A stretch of DNA of 64,000 bases from Filimonas effusa (GTDB taxonomy: Bacteria > Bacteroidota > Bacteroidia > Chitinophagales > Chitinophagaceae): assembly GCF_004118675.1 (NCBI RefSeq), contig NZ_SDHZ01000001.1, forward strand, positions 1,984,001-2,048,000, in the 5' to 3' direction. Position numbers and translations under genes: made by a program. This document shows positions 57,601 to 64,000 of the stretch, one piece after another (positions within the stretch are counted from its first letter, which is position 1; every line of letters starts with the position of its first letter). The notes beneath the pieces were generated by a model, which was not told the DNA's origin, did not search any database, and was given only the letters and a program-made list of their open reading frames with translations.

Positions 57601-60600
57601 CCATTTAAACGTAGCGGCAGCTACATTACTCTTCATTTCAAGTAAGCTGGTAGCAGTATTGTCGCAGATGGCAAAGCTGGCAGGTACTGTAACATCAGGC
57701 ACCGGGTTTACAACGATCGTAAATGACTCGGATTTGCCATTACAGCCGTTGGCAAACGGAGTTACCGTTATCAGGGCAGTAAGTGGGGCATTGGTTGTAT
57801 TCACCGCTTTAAACGCAGCAATATCACCCGTTCCCGATGCCGGCAGGCCAATTTCAGGAGTAGTATTCGTCCAGTTATAAGTAGTGGCGGTGCCGGCAAC
57901 GGGCGTCCCGGAGAATACAACAGCTACAGTATTACTGTTGGCGCATATCTCCTGGTTTGCCGGCAGATCCACCCTGGGCGAAGGCTTCACAGCCACTACA
58001 ACGTCCTGCGTATTGGTACATCCATTGGCATCAAGCAGGAACTGATAGGTATAATCCAAGGATGCAGTAGTATTGTTTTTCAGCACCTCATTGATAACAT
58101 TGGTCGAAGCACTGCTATTACCAGGCGTTCTGGTCCATTTATAATCCACATTGTTAACATCGCTGGTTGCAGTATAATTGAAATTTGAATTATCACAAAT
58201 AGCTGTCGGCTTAAGCGCGCTTGTCAACACCGGCTTAGGATGAACCTCCAGTACAACATCCGCCTCATTGGTACAAGCCCCGGCTGTTAAGGCGTATTGA
58301 TAAGTAAGCTTCTCTACTTTCGTATTGTGAAGTAAAACCTGTTCAGAAATACTACCTGTGCCGGAAACGCCTTGTCTTTTCCAGGTAAAATCAACATCTT
58401 TCACATTACTAACCGGAGTATAGCTGAAAGTATTATCATCACAAATAACAGGAGGTTTACCACTGATCAGGTAGGGCTTGGGGTTAACATCAACGGTCAC
58501 ATCTTCTTTATGTACACAACCATCGGACAACAGCGTATAGGTATATACAAGCTGCTGTACAGTGGATTTCCCCAACTTAATGAATTCATCGATCTTAGCA
58601 CCCTTTGTTTCGGTGGTCATTCCGGAACGTATCCATTTTATATCTGCCGCCGGTACATTACTGGTAGCAGTATATACTACGTAACTGCTGTCGCAGATAG
58701 CCGGAGGATTTCCACTTGTCAATACAGGAGTAGGCTTCACTTTTACTGTAAAGCTTTTTACGCTTCTGCAATTATTGGCCTCCATTTCAAAACGATAGAT
58801 CACCAACACATCTGCACCAGTTTCGTTGACTAAAGCTTCAGTGATTTCGTCATCTTTACCACCGGCTGCTTCGTTTACAATACCAGGCACTTTATCGCGC
58901 TTCCAGGTGTAACTGGTGCCGGAAGGCAAACCGGTGGGCTTATAACTAAACTGAACACCGCTACACACTTCGAGATTGTCTGTACCGGTTAAAGCTGGTA
59001 AAGGATAAACTTTTATTTCAAACTGCCCTGTTTTTCCTGTACAGCCATAAGCGGTGGGTGTAACAGATATTAAAGCATTCAGTGCTTCCGTCTTGTCGTT
59101 TGTTGCGATAAAAGCACCGATATTGCCGATACCACTTTCACTCAGACCAATATTTTTATTATCATTCTTCCATTCAAAACTGGTCTTGGCAATATCGACA
59201 TCGGTTGTCAGCACCTGCTCAGGAACACCTGAACCAGCACACACCACAACATTAGCTGGCATTATTGCCAGCGGATTTGGATTTACTACGATCTTAAATA
59301 TTTGAGGTTCACCATTACAATTGTCCGCTGAAGGGGTTACGGTAATAATAGCTTTAGCAGGTGTAACCGAGGTATTCTGTGCTTTGAAAGATGCAATATT
59401 TCCGGCACCTGCTGTTGTAAGGCCAATAGGATCTCCCGCAACAGACCAGCTATACGTTGTTGGTTTCGATACAGCTGCACCGGAGAAGTTAATAGCCCTG
59501 GTTTCACTATTGTGACAAAGCTCCTGGTCAACAGGAAGATCTACAGAAGGCTTCGGCTTAACAAGAACGGTAAAGCTTTCTTCCTTCTCACAATCATTCA
59601 ACTTCAATTTAAAGGTATACTTCACCAATACTTCTGAACGACTGGTATTGGTTAGTGTTTCTTTGATGGCGCCGCTACCGGTAGCTGTACCGTTAGAGAC
59701 ATCGGAAACCGCTTTACGCTCCCAGCTATAAGTAGCGCCTGACGGCAGCCCCATTGGTTCATAAGTAAACTCTACTCCACTGCACACCGATAGGTTTGTT
59801 ACCCCTGACAATTTAAGTTCAGGATTTACAGTGATCTTGAATGTCTTCGCATCACCTTTACAAGTATAAGCCTCAGGAATAACTGTTACAGTGCCTGTAA
59901 TCGTAGCATTAGTGCCATTTGTTCCAATGAACGGAGCGATATCACCTTTGCCGCTTGCAGATAAACCAATACCCGTATTACTGTTTTCCCAGCTAAAGGT
60001 GGCAGCAGCTACTCTACTGCTGAATTCCAGCTTCTGCGACTGCTCATCATAACAGATCAGCTGATCACCAGGCACAGTCACGTCAGGAATGGGATTTACA
60101 ACTATCTTAAATGATTCAGGATCGCCTTTACAATTGTCGGCGGAAGGCGTAACAGTAATAGTAACTTCAGCAGGTGCCGTTCCGGCATTCCGAGCTTTGA
60201 ATGAGGCAATATCACCAGTGCCAGATGTAGCAAGACCAATATCAGCACCCACAGCAGACCAACTATACGTTGTTGGTTTCGATACAGCCGCACCGGAAAA
60301 ACTAATAGCCTTCGTATCACCATTATGACAAAGCTCCTGATCAGCAGGTAAATCTACAGAGGGCTTCTGTTTAACAAGGACGGTAAAGCTTTCCTCCTTC
60401 TCACAGCCATTCAACTTCAGCTTGAAAACATAGGTCACCAATACTTCAGAACGGCCGGTATTCGTCAGCTTTTCTTTAATACCAGCATTGCTTCCGGAAG
60501 CCACCCCATTGGAGATATCAGCTATTTCTTTTCGTTCCCAGGTATAACTAGCGTCGGAAGGTAACCCGGTTGGTTCATAACTGAACTCCGCACCACTACA

Positions 60601-63600
60601 AACAGACAAACCTGTTGTACCCGCCAGCTGAAGCAGGGGATTCACTGTAATCTTGAAACTCTTCGCATCACCTTTACAGGCATAAGCCTCAGGAGTAACC
60701 GTTACAGTACCCGTAATCGCAGCATTAGTGCTATTGGTGGCCTTAAACGACGCGATATTACCAGTACCGCTGGAAGATAACCCAATAGCTGTATTATCGT
60801 TCTCCCATCTAAACGCTGCACTGGTTACATTACTGCTGAACTCCAGCTTCTGCGACTGCTCATCATAACAGATCAGCTGATCACCAGGCACAGTTACATC
60901 AGGAATGGGATTGACTACTATCTTAAATGATTCTGGATCGCCTTTACAATTGTCAGCGGAAGGCGTAACAGTAATAGTAACTTCAGCAGGAGTTGTACCC
61001 GTATTCTGAGCTTTGAATGAGGCAATATCACCAGTGCCAGATGTAGCAAGACCGATAGCATCGCCTACAGTAGACCAACTATACGTTGTTGGTTTCGATA
61101 CAGCCGCACCGGAAAAACTAATAGCCTTCGTATCACCATTATGACAAAGCTCCTGATCAGCAGGTAAATCTACAGAGGGCTTCGGTTTAATAAGAACGGT
61201 AAAGCTTTCCTCCTTCTCACAGTCATTCAACTTCAGTTTGAAAACATAGGTCACCAATACTTCAGAACGACTGGTATTTGTAAGCTTTTCTTTAATACCA
61301 GCATTGCTTCCGGTAGCCACCCCATTGGAGATACCAGCTATTTCTTTTCGTTCCCAGGTATAACTGGCGCCAGCAGGAAGACCGCTTGGCTCATAGCTGA
61401 ATTCCGCACCACTACAAACAGACAAACCTGCTGTGCCCGCCAGCTGAAGCAGGGGATTCACTGTAATCTTGAAACTCTTCGCATCACCTTTACAGGCATA
61501 AGCCTCAGGAGTAACTGTGATAGCACCTGTAATCGCAGCATTGGTACTGTTCATGCCCTTAAACGATGCAATATCACCCATACCACTTGAAGGTAAACCA
61601 ATCCCCGTATTGCTATTTACCCAGCCAAAAGTGGCAGCAGCTACTCTACTGCTGAATTCCAGCTTCTGCGACTGCTCATCATAACAGATCAACTGATCAC
61701 CAGGCACAGTTACATCAGGAATAGGATTTACAACTATCTTAAATGATTCGGCATCTCCATTACAATTGTCAGCTGAGGGAGTTACAGTAATAGTAACTTC
61801 AGCAGGTGCCGTTCCGGCATTCCGAGCTTTAAAAGAGGCAATATCACCAGTGCCTGATATCGCAAGACCAATATCAGCACCTACAGCAGACCAACTGTAG
61901 GTAGTGGGTTTCGATACAGCCGCACCGGAGAAGTTAATAGCCTTCGTATCACTGTTATGGCAAACCTCCTGACCAGCAGGCAAATCTACAGAGGGCTTCG
62001 GTTTAATAAGAACGGTAAAGCTTTCCTCCTTCTCACAGTCACTCAACTTCAGTTTGAAAACATAGGTCACCAATACTTCAGAACGACTGGTATTTGTAAG
62101 CTTTTCCTTGATACAAGCATTGCTTCCCGAAGCCACCCCATTGGAGATACCAGCTACCTCTTTCCGTTCCCAGGTATAACTAGCGCCGGAAGGTAACCCG
62201 GTTGGTTCATAACTGAACTCCGCACCACTACAAACAGACAAACCTGCTGTGCCCGCCAGTTGCAGCAAGGGATTCACTGTAATCTTGAAACTCTTCGCAT
62301 CACCTTTACAGGCATAAGCCTCAGGAGTAACTGTGATAGCACCTGTAATCGCAGCATTGGTACTGTTCATGCCCTTAAACGATGCAATATCACCCATACC
62401 ACTTGAAGGTAAACCAATCCCCGTATTGCTATTTACCCAGCCAAAGGTGGCAGCAGCTACTCTACTGCTGAATTCCAGCTTCTGCGACTGCTCATCATAA
62501 CAGATCAACTGATCACCAGGCACAGTTACATCAGGAATAGGATTTACAACTATCTTAAATGATTCAGGATCGCCTTTACAATTGTCAGCGGAAGGCGTAA
62601 CAGTAATAGTAACTTCAGCAGGTGTTGTACCCGTATTCTGAGCTTTGAATGAAGTAATATCACCGATACCTGATGCTGCAAGCCCAATAGCATCTCCCGT
62701 AGCAGACCAACTATACGTTGTTGGTTTCGATACAGCCGCACCGGAAAAGTTAATAGCCTTCGTATCACTGTTATGGCAAAGCTCCTGACCAGCAGGCAAA
62801 TCTACAGAGGGCTTCGGTTTAATAAGAACGGTAAAGCTTTCCTCCTTCTCACAGTCATTCAACTTCAGTTTGAAAACATAGGTCACCAATACTTCAGAAC
62901 GACTGGTATTTGTAAGCTTTTCTTTAATACCAGCATTGCTTCCGGTAGCCACCCCATTGGAGATACCAGCTATTTCTTTTCGTTCCCAGGTATAACTGGC
63001 GCCAGCAGGAAGACCGCTTGGTTCATAGCTGAATTCCGCACCACTACAAACAGACAAACCTGCTGTGCCCGCCAGTTGCAGCAAGGGATTCACTGTAATC
63101 TTGAAACTCTTCGCATCACCTTTACAGGCATAAGCCTCAGGAGTAACTGTGATAGCACCTGTAATCGCAGCATTGGTACTGTTCATGCCCTTAAACGATG
63201 CAATATCACCCATACCACTTGAAGGTAAACCAATCCCCGTATTGCTATTTACCCAGCCAAAAGTGGCAGCAGCTACTCTACTGCTGAATTCCAGCTTCTG
63301 CGACTGCTCATCATAACAGATCAACTGATCACCAGGCACAGTTACATCAGGAATAGGATTTACAACTATCTTAAATGATTCAGGATCACCTTTACAATTG
63401 TCAGCGGAAGGCGTAACAGTAATAGTAACTTCAGCAGGTGTCGTCCCGGTATTCCGTGCATTGAAAGCAGCAATATCACCGGTACCTGTAGTGGCAGCGA
63501 GGCCAACAGCATCACCTGAAGCAACCCAGCTATACGTAGTTACCGCTGATACAGATGGGCCGGAGAATTTTATGTCGTTGGTCTTGGTATCATGACAAAG

Positions 63601-64000
63601 CTCCTGGTTGGCAGGTAAATCAACTGAAGGCTTCGCCTTAACAAGAACCGTAAAGCTTTCCTCCTTCTCACAATCATTCAACTTCAGTTTGAAAACATAG
63701 GTCACCAATACTTCAGAACGACTGGTATTTGTTAATATTTCTTTTATGGCGCCAGTACCTGTTGCTGTCCCGTTGGAGATATCAGATACAGATTTGCGCT
63801 CCCAGGTATAGGTAGTACCTGATGGCAAACCTGTTGGTTCATAAGTAAATTCACCACCACTACAAACAGATAAACCTGTTGTACCCGCCAATTGAAGCTG
63901 GGGATTTACGGTAATCTTGAACGCCTTGGGATCACCTTTACAGTTGTAAGCTTGAGGAATAACAGTCACAATACCTGAAATCTCAGTATTTGTACTATTG
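54613..64000 (-). CDS. Giant T9SS-exported PKD/Ig-like repeat protein, 3' portion
   Basis: More than 3,125 residues are present, and the frame runs open off the right edge, so the N-terminus is missing. The protein is a chain of roughly thirty modules of about 80-95 residues. Most are PKD-like, each with a Cys near the start and a second near the end (for example ELCHN ... SADNCKGDPESFKIVVNP), which suggests one disulfide per module. Three Ig-like modules (NAAPVITKQPAGQTLCEGKNASFS...MNGYRYQCKVSGNC) occur around nt 56600-57450. The last 86 residues or so (FTPNGDGFNDKWNIPG...VEIFNRWGTRLY...PWDGKYNG...VPTGTYYYVIYL) are a T9SS type B (CHU_C) sorting domain. It is likely a surface adhesin or structural protein exported by T9SS. 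Confidence 0.88.
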   Translation of the reverse strand, partial: NSTNTEISGIVTVIPQAYNCKGDPKAFKITVNPQLQLAGTTGLSVCSGGEFTYEPTGLPSGTTYTWERKSVSDISNGTATGTGAIKEILTNTSRSEVLVTYVFKLKLNDCEKEESFTVLVKAKPSVDLPANQELCHDTKTNDIKFSGPSVSAVTTYSWVASGDAVGLAATTGTGDIAAFNARNTGTTPAEVTITVTPSADNCKGDPESFKIVVNPIPDVTVPGDQLICYDEQSQKLEFSSRVAAATFGWVNSNTGIGLPSSGMGDIASFKGMNSTNAAITGAITVTPEAYACKGDAKSFKITVNPLLQLAGTAGLSVCSGAEFSYEPSGLPAGASYTWERKEIAGISNGVATGSNAGIKEKLTNTSRSEVLVTYVFKLKLNDCEKEESFTVLIKPKPSVDLPAGQELCHNSDTKAINFSGAAVSKPTTYSWSATGDAIGLAASGIGDITSFKAQNTGTTPAEVTITVTPSADNCKGDPESFKIVVNPIPDVTVPGDQLICYDEQSQKLEFSSRVAAATFGWVNSNTGIGLPSSGMGDIASFKGMNSTNAAITGAITVTPEAYACKGDAKSFKITVNPLLQLAGTAGLSVCSGAEFSYEPTGLPSGASYTWERKEVAGISNGVASGSNACIKEKLTNTSRSEVLVTYVFKLKLSDCEKEESFTVLIKPKPSVDLPAGQEVCHNSDTKAINFSGAAVSKPTTYSWSAVGADIGLAISGTGDIASFKARNAGTAPAEVTITVTPSADNCNGDAESFKIVVNPIPDVTVPGDQLICYDEQSQKLEFSSRVAAATFGWVNSNTGIGLPSSGMGDIASFKGMNSTNAAITGAITVTPEAYACKGDAKSFKITVNPLLQLAGTAGLSVCSGAEFSYEPSGLPAGASYTWERKEIAGISNGVATGSNAGIKEKLTNTSRSEVLVTYVFKLKLNDCEKEESFTVLIKPKPSVDLPADQELCHNGDTKAISFSGAAVSKPTTYSWSTVGDAIGLATSGTGDIASFKAQNTGTTPAEVTITVTPSADNCKGDPESFKIVVNPIPDVTVPGDQLICYDEQSQKLEFSSNVTSAAFRWENDNTAIGLSSSGTGNIASFKATNSTNAAITGTVTVTPEAYACKGDAKSFKITVNPLLQLAGTTGLSVCSGAEFSYEPTGLPSDASYTWERKEIADISNGVASGSNAGIKEKLTNTGRSEVLVTYVFKLKLNGCEKEESFTVLVKQKPSVDLPADQELCHNGDTKAISFSGAAVSKPTTYSWSAVGADIGLATSGTGDIASFKARNAGTAPAEVTITVTPSADNCKGDPESFKIVVNPIPDVTVPGDQLICYDEQSQKLEFSSRVAAATFSWENSNTGIGLSASGKGDIAPFIGTNGTNATITGTVTVIPEAYTCKGDAKTFKITVNPELKLSGVTNLSVCSGVEFTYEPMGLPSGATYSWERKAVSDVSNGTATGSGAIKETLTNTSRSEVLVKYTFKLKLNDCEKEESFTVLVKPKPSVDLPVDQELCHNSETRAINFSGAAVSKPTTYSWSVAGDPIGLTTAGAGNIASFKAQNTSVTPAKAIITVTPSADNCNGEPQIFKIVVNPNPLAIMPANVVVCAGSGVPEQVLTTDVDIAKTSFEWKNDNKNIGLSESGIGNIGAFIATNDKTEALNALISVTPTAYGCTGKTGQFEIKVYPLPALTGTDNLEVCSGVQFSYKPTGLPSGTSYTWKRDKVPGIVNEAAGGKDDEITEALVNETGADVLVIYRFEMEANNCRSVKSFTVKVKPTPVLTSGNPPAICDSSYVVYTATSNVPAADIKWIRSGMTTETKGAKIDEFIKLGKSTVQQLVYTYTLLSDGCVHKEDVTVDVNPKPYLISGKPPVICDDNTFSYTPVSNVKDVDFTWKRQGVSGTGSISEQVLLHNTKVEKLTYQYALTAGACTNEADVVLEVHPKPVLTSALKPTAICDNSNFNYTATSDVNNVDYKWTRTPGNSSASTNVINEVLKNNTTASLDYTYQFLLDANGCTNTQDVVVAVKPSPRVDLPANQEICANSNTVAVVFSGTPVAGTATTYNWTNTTPEIGLPASGTGDIAAFKAVNTTNAPLTALITVTPFANGCNGKSESFTIVVNPVPDVTVPASFAICDNTATSLLEMKSNVAAATFKWENDNTNIGLAAGGTGNIASFKATNVSAAAIAGTISVVPEAYKCEGVAKQFSITVNPSTVILTQPQAVALCEGGNASFGVSAKGTNVAYQWQVDKSNGGAFTVIAGANSAVLNVTGVTASMNGYRYRCVVSGDCIKSVTSDIVGLTVYTAPVINEDPKGITLCEGRGTSFSVDAVGSGLTYQWQLDVGAGFADVVGETDYVLNVPMLVLSMNGYKYRCVVSGTCKSGIVSAAAVVVVNAAPVITKQPAGQTLCEGKNASFSVEAKGYKLYYQWLVDKNDGKGFVTVPGATAATLNITNVSATMNGYRYQCKVSGNCAPAVSSDPVVLHIPKPVVVMPADAKICNGATCSAINISSSIATASYQWVNNTPSIGLAAKGSGAQLPAFDAVNTSSKAITAEITISPMAEGCAGEATVYKIIVNPTPVMTGSLRSEICSGDKIVYDPKSNVDDASFTWRRPGAGISDLPVLGSGGIDEVLVNSSKAATTVNYTFTVTAAGCSNDQIVSVIVKPVPSVVVTGSSVLCEGERIDLSGTANLPGVSFSWSDAAGKVLGTNAAYSVAVAAPADGGAYFLTAVKEGCASSPESHSVHVKRLPVATITGNSSLCTGASLLLNAASDMGADSYKWTGPAGLSSTQAVINIADVMADNAGEYKLVVTKEGCVSLPASSMVEVNSYPKVTIQHSGSACDNASLLLTASSSLPDASYVWNWMGAKTTGSQLSIAAVTGSQITASVNVTKSGCSTEESITLPVKPSPVVAIQSVPDLCQNAAAVYLQAKETTGLPGAGVFSGPFISAAGKFEPGVSAGVYSFKYTYTTTDGCEASAITAVQVKPAPKVNAGPDKTMYEGMGTYLEGTVSGSYKQFSWTPLTSATGNEQMRPLVTPAQNTTYILSATNDYGCSASDEVEVTVLKFRVPTAFTPNGDGFNDKWNIPGLNKFPNARVEIFNRWGTRLYLSKGYSEPWDGKYNGSLVPTGTYYYVIYLNDGINMKPVGGWVEVMR
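59480..64000 (-). repeat. Tandem array of 816-bp (272-codon) units inside the giant gene
   Basis: The marker CGACTGCTCATC occurs at 60037, 60853, 61669, 62485 and 63301, exactly 816 bp apart each time. Each unit codes for three PKD-like modules (starting near DLPA.QELCHN, VTVPGDQLICYDE and LQLAGTAGLSVCSG). The units at 61669, 62485 and 63301 share tracts of about 300 bp with almost no differences. The unit at the left end differs by a codon in spacing (813 bp) and is more diverged. The array continues past the window edge. Confidence 0.9.

Noticed and set aside
59480-64000. CRISPR array or insertion-sequence array
   Set aside because: The period is 816 bp, there are no short repeats with spacers, and every unit is in frame with the giant protein.

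Overview
The window comes from a member of the Bacteroidota, most likely the Chitinophagaceae (Chitinophaga/Niastella-like). The evidence is a SusC/SusD pair with an HTCS-type sensor, a C-terminal type IX secretion (T9SS type B) sorting domain, DUF6443-type RHS proteins with Sec signal peptides, the infA-rpmJ-rpsM-rpsK-rpsD-rpoA-rplQ operon, and TAnnTTTG-like -7 boxes. No tRNA, rRNA, CRISPR array or insertion sequence was seen.

Layout. (1) 1-3193, + strand: the 3' end of an MtaB-type tRNA methylthiotransferase, a small unknown gene with a strong terminator, an exported unknown protein, a 555-base stretch holding a perfect hairpin and decayed minus-strand coding sequence, and a DUF2625 protein. 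(2) 3194-18558, - strand: a polymorphic-toxin island. A YD-repeat shell protein is followed by one full-length RHS protein with a GIY-YIG-like C-terminal toxin and its putative immunity gene. Behind them lie four further cassettes: RHS tip + JAB-like toxin + lipoprotein immunity; RHS tip + HGAGH toxin + frameshifted exported immunity; RHS scrap + broken exported protein with no toxin left; RHS tip + NucA/NucB-like nuclease + SMI1/KNR4 immunity. The tips share a nearly identical block with the intact gene, and none has a convincing start of its own. They look like silent donors for C-terminal switching. (3) 18821-31063: a galactoside-directed operon (DUF5107-TPR, GH35, sugar porter, GH2) divergent from an AraC-type regulator, then SRPBCC and dihydrofolate-reductase-like genes. 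(4) 31183-39776, - strand: housekeeping genes (carA and the alpha operon) flanked by an exported unknown protein and a metallopeptidase/propeller/barrel protein. (5) 40011-54556: an arabinan utilisation locus (SusC, SusD, three GH43, one GH51), with the HTCS sensor and its REC-AraC output split into two divergent genes. (6) 54613-64000, - strand: the 3' part of a giant T9SS-exported protein built of PKD-like and Ig-like modules, with a tandem array of an exact 816-bp (272-residue) unit.

How the parts work together. Regions 3 and 5 together would degrade arabinan and arabinogalactan side chains of plant pectin. Outer-membrane uptake and endo-cleavage are encoded in region 5. The beta-galactosidase-type enzymes and a monosaccharide porter are in region 3. 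The toxin island is a separate inter-bacterial competition module. In it, predicted nuclease toxins pair with leaderless immunity proteins, while the JAB-like and HGAGH toxins pair with immunity proteins carrying export signals. Family assignments are from recognised motifs only; no database search was run.
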